A stretch of 64,000 bases of DNA. Origin: Pseudaminobacter soli (ex Li et al. 2025). GTDB taxonomy: Bacteria; Pseudomonadota; Alphaproteobacteria; Rhizobiales; Rhizobiaceae. The translations under genes and the position numbers were made by a program. Under the pieces are notes generated by a model, which had not been told where the DNA came from, made no database searches, and saw only the letters and a list, made by a program, of their open reading frames with translations. This document shows, one piece after another, positions 1 to 8,582 of the stretch; position 1 is the stretch's first letter, and each line of letters opens with the position of its first letter. Location of the stretch: NCBI RefSeq assembly GCF_003012705.1, contig NZ_PXYL01000021.1, positions 1 through 64,000 on the forward strand. The letters run 5' to 3'.

Positions 1-25
1 GACCGACGAACAGATCCATGGGCAT
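1..25 (-). CDS. 5' end of an unidentified gene running off the left edge
   Basis: Reading leftward on the minus strand, an ATG at 25 is preceded at good spacing by an AAGGAG ribosome-binding site (about 28-33). The frame stays open to base 1 and gives MPMDLFVG. Only eight codons are visible, so no function can be given. It follows the 2-hydroxyacid dehydrogenase on the same strand after about 105 bases and could belong to the same operon. Confidence 0.4.
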
Positions 26-130
26 GGCTCCTTGACCAGTTAAGCTTGAGGAGCCTGCCCGCAGATTGAAATCCTGTCACCCCCGCAGCGGGAGCGCCAC
101 GGGAGCCCCAATCATCCGATCTTTTTTCAT

Positions 131-1120
131 TCAGCCCTTGGCCTTCGCTACGACATGCGCCGTCTCGGCGACCGGCGTCAGAGCCTCGCCGTTCGAGAAC
201 CAGGAAATCAAATTGTCGACCACCAGGTCGGCCATGGCATTGCGCGTGTGCACGGAAGCCGAGCCGACATGCGGCAGGAGCACCGCATTGGGCAGGTCGA
301 TCAGCCCCTGCGGCACATGCGGCTCCTCGGCAAACACGTCGAGCCCCGCAGCGCGGATCGTGCCCTCGCGCAGCGCCTCGATCAGCGCTTCTTCGTCGAC
401 CGTGCTGCCGCGTCCGATATTGATGAACACGCCCTCCGGCCCCAACGCCTTGAAGATCTTTGCGTTGACGATCTTTTCTGTCGCCGCCCCGCCCGGCACC
501 ACCGAGATCAGCGTGTCGACCGATTCCGCCAGTTCCTCGAGGCTCGGATAGTAGGGATAGGCCAGTCCCTCGACCGGCCGGCGGTTGTGATAGGCGATCG
601 TCAGCCCGAACGCCTCGAGCCGCTTGGCAATCGCCATGCCGATCCTGCCCATGCCGAAAATGCCGGCTCGGCGGCCGCGCAGCGTCATCGGCGTCAGAGG
701 ATAGTTGCCTTCCTTCTCCCAGCGGCCGGCGCGCAAATAGGCTTCGGCGCGCGGCAGTTCGCGCACGGTGTTGAGCAGCAGGCCAAGCGCGGTGTCAGCC
801 ACCTCCTCGGTCAGCACGTCGGGCGTATTGGTCACCATCACGCCCTTGCTGCCGGCATAGGCGGCATCGATCGCGTCGTAGCCGACGCCGAAGGACGCGA
901 TGATCTCCAGATTGGGCAGCGCGTCGATAAAGGCAGCGCCAAGCGGCTCCAAAAAACCCATGGCCGCCACGCCGCGCACGTCGCGCTTCATCTCGGGCGT
1001 CAGCAGGTCAGGCTGCACATGGTCGATACGCACCATGCGGAACGACTGGTCGATGCGCTGCACGGAGCGTTCGTGCAGACGACCCGGCACCAGGATCGTC
1101 ACGGGAAGTTTTTCGGTCAT
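131..1120 (-). CDS. D-isomer-specific 2-hydroxyacid dehydrogenase
   Basis: A 329-residue NAD(P)-dependent oxidoreductase of the glyoxylate/hydroxypyruvate reductase type, which interconverts a 2-keto acid and a D-2-hydroxy acid. The Rossmann motif FGMGRIGMAIAKRL is present, followed by NIGRGSTVDEEAL and the catalytic-His segment LLPHVGSASVHTRNAM near the C-terminus. The ATG at 1120 was chosen because translation MTEKLPVTILVPG matches the family N-terminus; longer versions only read into the upstream gene. Its start overlaps the stop of the LacI gene by four bases (ATGA), so the two are translationally coupled. The substrate cannot be fixed from sequence; glyoxylate, hydroxypyruvate or a sugar-derived keto acid are plausible. 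Confidence 0.9.
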   Translation of the reverse strand: MTEKLPVTILVPGRLHERSVQRIDQSFRMVRIDHVQPDLLTPEMKRDVRGVAAMGFLEPLGAAFIDALPNLEIIASFGVGYDAIDAAYAGSKGVMVTNTPDVLTEEVADTALGLLLNTVRELPRAEAYLRAGRWEKEGNYPLTPMTLRGRRAGIFGMGRIGMAIAKRLEAFGLTIAYHNRRPVEGLAYPYYPSLEELAESVDTLISVVPGGAATEKIVNAKIFKALGPEGVFINIGRGSTVDEEALIEALREGTIRAAGLDVFAEEPHVPQGLIDLPNAVLLPHVGSASVHTRNAMADLVVDNLISWFSNGEALTPVAETAHVVAKAKG

Positions 1121-2166
1121 GTCCTCTCCACAGGCTTGCCGGTCGATTGCCGGACATGCAGTTCCGGCCGGATCAGCTCCTGTGAAGGCCGGACCGGCTG
1201 GCCGTTCAGCTTGTCGAGCAGCGCGCTTGCAGCGCGGCGGCCCACCTCGCGCTGGCCGTTCCACACGGTCGTCAGCGCGGGCGTCGCGATAGCCGCCTCC
1301 TCGAGATCGTCATAGCCGGTCACCGAAATATCGACGCCGGGCACGAGCCCGGCGCGGGCAATGCCATTCATCAGGCCGATGGCGACCAGATCGTTCCAGC
1401 ACACGGCGGCGGTCGGCTTGTCCTTCAGCGCCAGGAACTGGCTCGCAGCCTCGAACCCCGCCTGCTTGGTGCGCGGCCCGGGAATGCGCCACGTCGGGTT
1501 GACCTCCAGCCCCGCCGCCTCCATGGCCTTGCGATAACCGTGATAGCGGTCGCGGCCGGTCGACGTCTGGTCGGTGCCGCCGATCATGGCGATACGCTTG
1601 TGGCCGAGCGAGATCAGATGGTTGGTGGCAAGGCCGGTGCCATAGGCGTCGTCGCCGCGGAACACCGGCACATTCGCCCCCTCCACCGTACGCGCGATCA
1701 ACACCGCCGGCAGGCCGTTATCCTCGGCCATGATGATGTCCTCGGCCGGCGTTCCGATGGCGGGCGACATGATCACCCCGTCGGCACCGAGCTGCAGCAG
1801 CGTGTCGATGAAGGTGCGCTGCTTTTCGAGGTCGTCATAGTGGTTGGAGAGGATGAAGGTCTGGCGGCTGCGGTCGAGCTCGCTTTCGATGGAGCGCAGG
1901 ATCTCGGCAAAGAAGGGGTTCATGATGTCGTGGACGACGACCCCGACGATGCCCGACCGCGACGTACGCAGCGATGCCGCGCGGCGGTTGTAGATATAGC
2001 CTATGGCGCGCGCATGTTCCTTGATCTTGTCCCGCGTCGCGTCGGCGACCAGCGGACTGTCGCGCAGCGCAAGCGACACGGTTGCAGTGGAAACGCCGAG
2101 CGCATCGGCAATGGTCGAAAGCTTGATCTTCTGTGCCAGCACGTCCTCCCGGCCCACAGGGCGCAT
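1117..2166 (-). CDS. LacI-family transcriptional regulator
   Basis: A 349-residue repressor-type protein. The N-terminal helix-turn-helix with hinge helix reads KLSTIADALGVSTATVSLAL, then AIGYIYNRRAASLRTSRSG. It is followed by a periplasmic-binding-protein-like effector domain (VGVVVHDIMNPFFAEI, IGGTDQTSTGRDRYHGY, VTGYDDLEEAAIATPALTTV). It is coupled by a four-base overlap to the downstream dehydrogenase and therefore probably controls a small catabolic operon including itself. A perfect palindrome 12 bases upstream of the start is the likely operator. The start could be the ATG at 2166 or a nearby GTG at residue 9. The effector is unknown, probably a sugar or sugar acid by family analogy. 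Confidence 0.9.
   Translation of the reverse strand: MRPVGREDVLAQKIKLSTIADALGVSTATVSLALRDSPLVADATRDKIKEHARAIGYIYNRRAASLRTSRSGIVGVVVHDIMNPFFAEILRSIESELDRSRQTFILSNHYDDLEKQRTFIDTLLQLGADGVIMSPAIGTPAEDIIMAEDNGLPAVLIARTVEGANVPVFRGDDAYGTGLATNHLISLGHKRIAMIGGTDQTSTGRDRYHGYRKAMEAAGLEVNPTWRIPGPRTKQAGFEAASQFLALKDKPTAAVCWNDLVAIGLMNGIARAGLVPGVDISVTGYDDLEEAAIATPALTTVWNGQREVGRRAASALLDKLNGQPVRPSQELIRPELHVRQSTGKPVERT
2078..2094. other. reserved note: HTH-coding part of the lacI gene
   Basis: This stretch lies inside the lacI-family gene and encodes part of its helix-turn-helix (VSTATVSLALRD region). It is listed only to prevent confusion with the operator-like palindrome, which lies outside the gene at 2178-2194. 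Confidence 0.3.
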
Positions 2167-2177
2167 GGCATTGAGGT

Positions 2178-2194
2178 TTTTAAACTGTTTAAAA
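2178..2194. promoter_or_regulatory. candidate LacI-family operator palindrome
   Basis: The sequence TTTTAAACTGTTTAAAA is a perfect inverted repeat with 8-base arms around one central base. It sits 12 bases upstream of the lacI start at 2166. AT-rich palindromes built on AAAC-N-GTTT are typical of LacI/GalR-family operators. Its position fits autorepression of the lacI-dehydrogenase operon. Seen: the palindrome and its place. Inferred: its binding by the adjacent regulator. Confidence 0.6.
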
Positions 2195-2221
2195 GCCTAT
2201 ATGCCACCGACCGCTGGCAAA

Positions 2222-3232
2222 TCAAAGCTTTTTTGCCAGGTCCTCGTCCTCAGCCATTGGGAGGGTGCGGTTCTTCAGCCTAAGCCGGTGCTCGCGGTGC
2301 ACGATATAGAGGCCGCTCGCCACGATGATGCCGGCGCCGGCAATCGTCCATTTGTCCGGCAGCTGCCCGAAGATCATGTAGCCGAAGCCGATCATCCAGA
2401 CCATCTGCAGGTAGGGATAAGGTGCCAGCGCCGTCGTGGTCGCCTGCTTGTAGGCCTTGATGAGCAGCCAGTGGCCGAAGCCGCCGAAGAAGCCGAGCAG
2501 AAGCAGGATCATCCAGTGGAACGCATCGGTCGGCAGCGCTGCGGTATAGACGCCCACCGGCAGCATCAGCACGGCGGGCGCCAGCGCCGAATAGAAGATG
2601 AGGCTTTCGGCCGTCTCGGTCGCGCTCATATGCCGGGTCATGATGACATAGAGGCAGTAGCTGATGGTCGAGCACACCGCATAGACATGGCCCATCTGGA
2701 AGGCGGCGACGCCCGGCCGGGTGATGACCAGCACGCCGACAAAGCCGGCTAGAATCGCCATCCAGCGCCGCCAGCCGGCCCATTCGCCCAGCAGCGGCCC
2801 GGCAAGGGCGGTTATCACCATTGGAGCGAAGAAATAGATCGAGGTGGTCTCGGCCAGTTGCAGCGTTTTCAGCGCCGCGAAATTGAAGATGGTCGAGCCG
2901 AACAGGAAGATGCCGCGCAACACCTGCATGGGCAGGTTCTTGACCCGGAACATGCTCGGATTGGCCCAGCTGCGGAACAGCAGCAGCGCCAGCACCACAT
3001 GGACCGCAAAGCGCACCCAGGAAATGAACGGCGCCGGCAGTCCCGACAGCACCAGATATTTGGCGCTGGAATCGAGGCAGGAGAACATGAATCCGGCGCT
3101 GAAGACGAGCAGGATCGCCGCGGTCGGGGTCGCCTGCTCGTGGGTGGCTGTAGTGGTACTCACAGAAGTGGGATCGCTCGCTTGGGTTGCTCGCCCGCTT
3201 GTGAGCGAGGCCGCTGGCGGGCGCAAGCCCAA
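2222..3232 (-). CDS. EamA/DMT-family inner-membrane transporter
   Basis: A 336-residue hydrophobic protein with about ten predicted membrane helices in two EamA halves, for example ILLVFSAGFMFSCLD, VVLALLLFRSW, WMAILAGFVGVLVITRPG and WTIAGAGIIVASGLYIV. This is the usual layout of drug/metabolite exporters of about 300 residues. The first 35 residues are polar and rich in Thr/Ser, so the true start may be further in. It is on the same strand as, but 55 bases downstream of the divergent side of, the lacI operator region; it ends before that operator. Substrate unknown. Confidence 0.85.
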   Translation of the reverse strand: MGLRPPAASLTSGRATQASDPTSVSTTTATHEQATPTAAILLVFSAGFMFSCLDSSAKYLVLSGLPAPFISWVRFAVHVVLALLLFRSWANPSMFRVKNLPMQVLRGIFLFGSTIFNFAALKTLQLAETTSIYFFAPMVITALAGPLLGEWAGWRRWMAILAGFVGVLVITRPGVAAFQMGHVYAVCSTISYCLYVIMTRHMSATETAESLIFYSALAPAVLMLPVGVYTAALPTDAFHWMILLLLGFFGGFGHWLLIKAYKQATTTALAPYPYLQMVWMIGFGYMIFGQLPDKWTIAGAGIIVASGLYIVHREHRLRLKNRTLPMAEDEDLAKKL

Positions 3233-3283
3233 TTGGCTGGTCCAATAGCAATGCGGCGCGCATGTTGCGTTCGCGCCGCACGG

Positions 3284-3691
3284 TCAGCCATGCATGCGCG
3301 CGCCCTTGACGATCTTGTCGACGACTTTCTTGTCGGCGCGAAGCGCGATGCCGACGACCTTGGCCTCCGGCGGCGCGAACTCCGCGAAGACGGCCCGGTT
3401 GGCCGCATCGTGGCCGGTCGAGAACATTTCTTCGATGTAGAGCGAGGTCCTGACGCCGCGATCGAGCGAGCGCCGGTGAATGGCGGCCATCGTCTCGCCA
3501 TCCGCGGCCAGCACGATGACCGGCTGGACGGACAACGGGTTGTAGGCATTGCCGGCAGCATCCACATAGGGTTCGCCGATGACATCCGGACACTGGGCGA
3601 CGATGCCGCTTGCGAGGAATGCTGTTACGTTGAGTTTCTGCCAGACGGCGAGGTCTTCGCGCAGGACGATGGCAAGCTTGGTATCGAACAT
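3284..3691 (-). CDS. DUF2000-family protein
   Basis: A 135-residue protein beginning MFDTKLAIVLREDLAVWQKLN and containing NPLSVQPVIVLAADGETMAAIH and AANRAVFAEFAPPEAKVVGIALRADKK, which I recognise as the DUF2000 family of small peptidyl-tRNA-hydrolase-II-like fold proteins. The start at 3691 was chosen because upstream codons run into the divergent AraC gene. Only 38 bases separate its start from the AraC start, so the AraC protein probably regulates it. This DUF2000/AraC divergent pairing recurs in proteobacteria. The biochemical role is unknown. Confidence 0.75.
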   Translation of the reverse strand: MFDTKLAIVLREDLAVWQKLNVTAFLASGIVAQCPDVIGEPYVDAAGNAYNPLSVQPVIVLAADGETMAAIHRRSLDRGVRTSLYIEEMFSTGHDAANRAVFAEFAPPEAKVVGIALRADKKVVDKIVKGARMHG

Positions 3692-3729
3692 GGAAATCCC
3701 TGGTTGATGGCAATGAGCGGACTGAGCCG

Positions 3730-4614
3730 ATGCAGAGCCATCTAGACACCGCCGCCGCAGAGCGTCTTGGACGTTTGTGCGCGGATGACCGCGAAAACCG
3801 CATCGTGCCTGCCCCGGCGCTGACCGGCATGGAACGCATCGAGGCAAGGTTCCATGGCGAAGCCTATGCCCTGCACCGCCACGACACCTACGCGATCGGC
3901 GTGACGCTGAACGGCGTGCAGGCCTTCCGCTACCGCGGACGCATGCGCTACAGCCGGCCCGGCCAGGTGATCGTGATCCATCCCGACGAACTGCATGACG
4001 GCGGCGCCGGAACCGAGGAAGGCCTGCGCTACCGGATGCTCTACCTCGAGCCGTCCCTGCTGCTCGATTGCCTCGGCGCCGGGGGAAGCTCGCTGCCCTT
4101 CGTGCGCAACCCGGTCCTCACCGACGAAGCGCTTTGCGCCACACTGCTTTCGGCGCTGGGCCCGCTCGACCAGACGCTGGACGAATTGTTTCTCGACGAT
4201 TTTGTCACGCAACTGGCGCGCAGCCTCGCCGGGCACGCCGGCCAGCCACCAAAACCGCTCGGCAGGCCTGCCTTGAGGGCCGCGCACCTTGCCCGCGACT
4301 ATCTTGAAGTCAATGCCGAGCGCCTGGTGCGCTCAGGCGAGCTGGAAGCGGTCACCGGTCTCGACCGCTATGCGCTGTCGCGCCATTTCCACGCCGTGTT
4401 CTCGACCAGCCCGCATCGTTTTCTGGTGATGCGCCGCCTGCAGCGAGCCCGCCGCCTGATCGAGACCGGCGAGCCACTGGCCGAAATTGCGGTGGCCACC
4501 GGCTTTACCGACCAGAGCCACCTCAACCGGCAGTTCAAGAAAGCCTATGGCATGACGCCCGGTCGCTGGGCCGCGCTCGTGCGGCCAAGCTCGCTTGCTG
4601 TCGCGCCAGGCTGA
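3730..4614 (+). CDS. AraC-family transcriptional regulator
   Basis: A 294-residue protein with an N-terminal cupin-like AraC ligand domain (FHGEAYALHRHDTYAIGVTL, then GQVIVIHPDELHDGG) and a C-terminal double helix-turn-helix (GLDRYALSRHFHAVFSTSPH, IAVATGFTDQSHLNRQFKKA, YGMTPGRWAA). It is divergent from the DUF2000 gene across a 38-base gap, so the two promoters must overlap. The effector is unknown. Confidence 0.9.
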   Translation: MQSHLDTAAAERLGRLCADDRENRIVPAPALTGMERIEARFHGEAYALHRHDTYAIGVTLNGVQAFRYRGRMRYSRPGQVIVIHPDELHDGGAGTEEGLRYRMLYLEPSLLLDCLGAGGSSLPFVRNPVLTDEALCATLLSALGPLDQTLDELFLDDFVTQLARSLAGHAGQPPKPLGRPALRAAHLARDYLEVNAERLVRSGELEAVTGLDRYALSRHFHAVFSTSPHRFLVMRRLQRARRLIETGEPLAEIAVATGFTDQSHLNRQFKKAYGMTPGRWAALVRPSSLAVAPG

Positions 4615-4629
4615 GCTGAATGCGAAGCC

Positions 4630-5118
4630 CTATTCGGCCGCTTCGGCGTGCGGCTCGATCTCGTGCTCTTCCTCGGCCTCGATTTCGTGGGCGTGAGAAA
4701 GATTGGCCTCGATACGCGACAGAAGCTTGCCAAGCAGCTTCTGTTCCTTCTTGTCGAAGCCGCGGAAGGCCTGCTTCTCGGTCTTGCGCACCGACTTCTC
4801 GATCGAGCGGATAGTCTCGCGACCGGTCTCGGTCAGGAACACATGGGCCTGGCGGGCATCGGCCTCCGAGGCGCGCTTCTCGAGGAAACCCTGCACCTGA
4901 AGGCGGTTGATGGTCTTGGTGACCGTGGGCGGCCGCACGCCGAGGCGAGCAGCGAGTTGGCCGGGCGTCTGCCCGTCCTCGGTGTTCAGCGCCAGCATGA
5001 TCTGGTCCTGCCCGGCATAGAATCCGTATTCCAGCAACCGAGCGGCTAGTGCCGTCCGCGACAGCCTCGCCGCTGAATGCAGCCGGCTCATGGTCGCGCT
5101 TTTGTCTGCCTTGGCCAT
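4630..5118 (-). CDS. MarR-family transcriptional regulator
   Basis: A 162-residue winged-helix protein. The recognition region reads GQTPGQLAARLGVRPPTVTKTINRL, followed by the wing FLEKRASEADARQAHVFLTETG. The C-terminal tail is unusually acidic (EIEAEEEHEIEPHAEAAE). It converges on the AraC gene with 15 bases between stops and has no close partner, so its targets are not evident from context. Confidence 0.88.
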   Translation of the reverse strand: MAKADKSATMSRLHSAARLSRTALAARLLEYGFYAGQDQIMLALNTEDGQTPGQLAARLGVRPPTVTKTINRLQVQGFLEKRASEADARQAHVFLTETGRETIRSIEKSVRKTEKQAFRGFDKKEQKLLGKLLSRIEANLSHAHEIEAEEEHEIEPHAEAAE

Positions 5119-5310
5119 CCATCACCTCTTAAGGCCGCGCCGACCCCCTCGGCACAGAATAGTGCAGCCGGCCCAATTGGCAATAATAACAAGGGTGCCA
5201 GTCGTCGCGCGGCCTTTGCCGGCAATCACGGTTCCGCGCAATGGCGCTAATGCCAGAGAGACGTAACGGTTAGATGACAAAGTAATTTGCTTCGCTAGCG
5301 CTGCCGCTTG

Positions 5311-6042
5311 CTAGCCGGCGTCAATCGCAACGATCAGCAGCGCCTCGTAGGCACCCACCGCCTCGCGCAGCGCCGCCTGCGACAGCGGGCCAGCGCGCCG
5401 GGCGATTCCATCGTCCCCGTTGAACACGTCGCGTCTGTGCGGCCGATGGTTATAGGGCGCAACGCTGGCGAAGAGATGCTCGCTGAGGTCGTCGGGAAAG
5501 AACAGCTGCCCGGTCATCACCGATTTGTCGTCCGGAAACACCTTGAAGTGGATATGCGTCGTGCGGCCGCTGTACCAGCCGGGGTAGATCGTCCTGAACG
5601 TGACGATGCCGCGCCCGTCCGTGTGCTGGATGCCGCGCAGGAATTTCTGGCCGGACGTGTCGATGTTGCCGCCGTCGCCCTGCCCCGGATAGCCGGAATA
5701 GATGCCCTTGGCGTCGCAGTGCCAGATATCGACCCGCGCCCTGGCGAGCGGCCGACATTGCGCGTCAACCGCCTGCAGGCGCACCACCAGCGGCACGCCC
5801 TTGCGTCCCTCGGTGATGTCCTGACGCTCCAGTTCCGGATCGAAATAGAACGGGCCCTCGGTCACTTCGGGCGTGATCGAACAGACCCCGGCATCCGGCA
5901 TCAGCAGCGATGTATCGGCAAGCGACTTGTCCTGCGCCAGCGCTTCCCGCGGCACGAATGCGCCGCCGACGGCGGTCACGGCAAGCAGGCCAAGCGCCTG
6001 GCGGCGGTTGATTTGCGGTCCGGATGGTCTTTTCACCGTCAT
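5311..6042 (-). CDS. Tat-exported intradiol ring-cleavage dioxygenase-like protein
   Basis: A 243-residue protein. Residues 10-37 form a twin-arginine signal ([19 protein letters not shown] ending PREALAQ). The rest matches the protocatechuate/catechol intradiol dioxygenase fold: [10 protein letters not shown] (61-70), [19 protein letters not shown], and [19 protein letters not shown] with candidate Fe(III) ligands Tyr115/118, Tyr157, His163 and His165. Family members cleave catechols between the hydroxyls. Secreted single-domain forms are known, but their substrates are poorly defined. It is divergent from cobW across 165 bases. Confidence 0.85.
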   Translation of the reverse strand: MTVKRPSGPQINRRQALGLLAVTAVGGAFVPREALAQDKSLADTSLLMPDAGVCSITPEVTEGPFYFDPELERQDITEGRKGVPLVVRLQAVDAQCRPLARARVDIWHCDAKGIYSGYPGQGDGGNIDTSGQKFLRGIQHTDGRGIVTFRTIYPGWYSGRTTHIHFKVFPDDKSVMTGQLFFPDDLSEHLFASVAPYNHRPHRRDVFNGDDGIARRAGPLSQAALREAVGAYEALLIVAIDAG

Positions 6043-6207
6043 GGCATTTCCCTGCAGAGCAAGCCACGCACCTTCTATTTAGGTGAGCGGGCGCTGCCGT
6101 CACAGTCAATTTTCGGTAATGCAGGCCCTATCGGCCGCGCCGATTGGCAGGTGCAAAAGCGGAAACGCCGTCCTATATGGAGCCCAACCATCCATTCGAG
6201 GACCACC
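6043..6207. promoter_or_regulatory. divergent promoter region, dioxygenase and cobW
   Basis: A 165-base non-coding gap between two divergent starts, so it must contain both promoters. I looked for a Zur-type palindrome upstream of cobW, as expected for zinc-responsive COG0523 genes, but saw no convincing one. Confidence 0.45.
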
Positions 6208-7272
6208 ATGAGCGAAGCACAGACGCAGATTCCCGTAACGGTGCTCACCGGCTATCTCGGCTCGGGCAAGACCACGCTGCTTAACCGCATCCTATCCGAA
6301 AACCACGGCAAGCGCTACGCCGTCATCGTCAACGAATTCGGCGAGATCGGCATCGACAATGATCTGATCGTGGAATCCGACGAGGAAATCTACGAGATGA
6401 ACAATGGCTGCGTGTGCTGCACCGTGCGCGGCGACCTGATCCGCGTCGTGGAAGGCCTGATGCGCCGTCCCGGCCGCTTCGACGCCATCGTGGTGGAAAC
6501 CACCGGCCTTGCCGACCCGGTGCCGGTGGCGCAGACCTTCTTCATGGACGACGACGTCCGCTCCAAGACCAAGCTCGACGCCGTCGTGGCGCTGGTCGAC
6601 GCAAAGCACCTGCCGCTGCGCCTGAAGGACAGCCGTGAAGCCGAGGACCAGATCGCCTTCGCCGACGTGGTGCTGCTCAACAAGACCGACCTGGTGACGC
6701 CCGAGGAACTGCGCGACGTCGAAGCCACCATCCGCGCCATCAACCCCGCCGCCACCATCCACCGCACCACCCGTGCCGGCGTGCCGCTCGAAACCGTTCT
6801 CGACCGCGGCGCCTTCGACCTCAAGCGCGTGCTGGAGAACGACCCGGATTTCCTGGAAGCGCATGACCATGACCACGATCATGAGTGCGGCCCGGATTGC
6901 GGCCACGACCACCATCACCACGATCATGACCATGATCACCACCATCATCACGACCATGCCTCGCCGATCCATGACGTGACGGTGCAGTCGGTGTCGCTGC
7001 GCGGCGGCGTGATGGACCAGAAAAAGTTTTTCCCCTGGATCGAGAAGGTCACCCAGCTCGAGGGGCCGAATATCCTGCGCCTCAAGGGCATCATCGCCTT
7101 CAAGGACGATCCGGATCGCTACGTCATCCAGGGCGTGCACATGATCGTCGAGGGCGACCACCAACGCGCCTGGAAGGACGACGAGAAGCACGAGAGCCGT
7201 CTCGTCTTCATCGGCCGCAAGCTCGACGAAGAGCGTCTCCGCAGGAGCTTCGAGGCCTGCCAGGCGGCGTGA
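6208..7272 (+). CDS. CobW/COG0523-family GTP-dependent metal chaperone
   Basis: A 354-residue G3E-family GTPase. The Walker A is GYLGSGKTT (15-23), the metal-binding motif is CVCC within [13 protein letters not shown] (68-71), and the G4 motif is NKTDLV. Residues about 219-256 form a very His/Asp-rich linker with runs of four or five histidines, a probable zinc- or cobalt-binding reservoir, followed by the CobW C-terminal domain. The start at 6208 is the ATG before [19 protein letters not shown]. Family members insert metals (zinc, cobalt) into client proteins. The WD40 gene follows on the same strand after a palindromic repeat. Confidence 0.92.
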   Translation: MSEAQTQIPVTVLTGYLGSGKTTLLNRILSENHGKRYAVIVNEFGEIGIDNDLIVESDEEIYEMNNGCVCCTVRGDLIRVVEGLMRRPGRFDAIVVETTGLADPVPVAQTFFMDDDVRSKTKLDAVVALVDAKHLPLRLKDSREAEDQIAFADVVLLNKTDLVTPEELRDVEATIRAINPAATIHRTTRAGVPLETVLDRGAFDLKRVLENDPDFLEAHDHDHDHECGPDCGHDHHHHDHDHDHHHHHDHASPIHDVTVQSVSLRGGVMDQKKFFPWIEKVTQLEGPNILRLKGIIAFKDDPDRYVIQGVHMIVEGDHQRAWKDDEKHESRLVFIGRKLDEERLRRSFEACQAA

Positions 7273-7307
7273 TTGGTATCTGATCACATATCTTGGTGCC
7301 CCACGTT

Positions 7308-7465
7308 GCCCCCCTCTGCCCTGCCGGGCATCTCCCCCGCAAGGGGGGGGAGATTAGCCGGCCGCTTGCTCACCGTGCTTCTTGTGCGATGGAGATTAGC
7401 GAAAGCGGGGACGACATCTGATCTCCTCCCTTGCGGGGGAGATGCCCGGCAGGGCAGAGGGGGGC
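7308..7465. repeat. intergenic palindromic repeat element (two about 46-base inverted arms)
   Basis: The left arm at 7308-7354 and the right arm at 7421-7465 are near-perfect inverted copies that differ only in the number or identity of a few Gs. They are separated by about 66 bases. The arm carries the core CTCTGCCCTGCCGGGCATCT. Repeats of this look are widespread between genes in Mesorhizobium and relatives. Here it lies between cobW and the WD40 gene and could end or attenuate transcription, or stabilise mRNA 3' ends. That role is inference. Confidence 0.8.
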
Positions 7466-7511
7466 GCGAAAAAATGCTAAGTTTCACTTCAAGATTACTA
7501 CGAGCCAGCCC

Positions 7512-8486
7512 ATGCCCACCGTCGCCCCGCTTGACCTCGAAGGCCACTGCATCGCCACCGCCTTCCTCGGCGGGGTGCCGCATTTCGCGCTGGCCGACGG
7601 TGTAGTCCATCGGCTCGACCATGGCCATAAATGGACCGAGCTGCACGACGGTCTCTTGTCCACCGCCTACGACGCCGCCCGCTCGCGGCTGATAACCGGC
7701 GGCGAGGACGGCAAGGTCTGTGCGCTGGGCGCAGGCGATGCGGTCGAGGTCCTGGCCGAGATCGGCAAGAAGTGGGTCACCAGCGTTGCCGCCGGTCCGC
7801 AGGGCGCCATCGCTTACGCCACCGGCAAGACGGCCAGCGTCCGTTTCTCCGACGGCAAGGTGAAGGATTTCGTCCATCCCCGCTCGGTTGAGGGCATCGC
7901 GTTCGCGCCCAAGGGCATGCGCATCGGCGTCGCCCGCTACAATGGCGCGACGCTGCATTTTCCGGCCACCGAGGGCAAGCCGGTGGAGCTGGAATGGGCA
8001 GGCGCCCACACCGGCATCACCTTCTCGCCGGACGGCAACTATCTCGTCACCACCATGCAGGAAAACGCCCTGCACGGCTGGCGCCTCGCCGATGGCAAGC
8101 ACATGCGCATGAGCGGCTACCCGCTCAAGGTCAAAAGCCTGTCGTGGAGCGTCAAGGGCAAGTGGCTGGCCAGTTCCGGCGCGCCGGCGGCCATCGTCTG
8201 GCCCTTCGTCGGCAAGGACGGCCCGATGGGCAAGGCGCCGCTGGAGCTCGGCACGCGCGGCAACGCCGCCGTCACCTGCGTGGCCTGCCACCCCAGCGAG
8301 GAGATCGTCGCCATCGGCTACAATGACGGCATGATCATCGCCGCCCGTTTCGCCGACCAGAAGGAAGTTCTGCTGCGCCGCCCCGGCAAGGGCGCCATCA
8401 CCGCCATGGCCTGGGACGACGAGGAACGGCGCATCGCCTTCGGCTCCGAGACCGGCGACTGCGGCGTGATCGACATCGCTGGCTGA
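7512..8486 (+). CDS. WD40-repeat protein
   Basis: A 324-residue cytoplasmic beta-propeller-like protein with recurrent WD40-type blades, e.g. LITGGEDGKVCALG, GITFSPDGNYLVTTMQENALHGW, LSWSVKGKWLASSGAPAAIVW, CVACHPSEEIVAIGYNDGMI and AMAWDDEERRIAFGSETGDCG. The start at 7512 gives MPTVAPLDLEGHC; upstream in-frame codons fall in the palindromic repeat. It follows cobW on the same strand, a pairing I recall from several rhizobia, suggesting a scaffold role in metal handling. No catalytic motif is visible. Confidence 0.85.
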   Translation: MPTVAPLDLEGHCIATAFLGGVPHFALADGVVHRLDHGHKWTELHDGLLSTAYDAARSRLITGGEDGKVCALGAGDAVEVLAEIGKKWVTSVAAGPQGAIAYATGKTASVRFSDGKVKDFVHPRSVEGIAFAPKGMRIGVARYNGATLHFPATEGKPVELEWAGAHTGITFSPDGNYLVTTMQENALHGWRLADGKHMRMSGYPLKVKSLSWSVKGKWLASSGAPAAIVWPFVGKDGPMGKAPLELGTRGNAAVTCVACHPSEEIVAIGYNDGMIIAARFADQKEVLLRRPGKGAITAMAWDDEERRIAFGSETGDCGVIDIAG

Positions 8487-8582
8487 GCGGCCCGCGCCAG
8501 GAAATCTGCCCCAAACGCCCGCCATTGCCTGAATGCAGGCGGGACGCTACAAATCCTGCTCCACAAAATGGGTAGGAAATAA

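Noticed and set aside
155-1315. Long plus-strand frame of 386 codons opposite the 2-hydroxyacid dehydrogenase
   Set aside because: Antisense shadow caused by strong third-position GC; Arg/His-rich and without family resemblance, while the minus strand has clear dehydrogenase motifs.
2078-2094. Site first considered for the LacI operator
   Set aside because: It is inside the lacI coding region; the palindrome is at 2178-2194.
6292-7287. Minus-strand frame with a Val/Met-rich stretch resembling membrane helices
   Set aside because: The stretch is simply the complement of the His-rich CobW linker.
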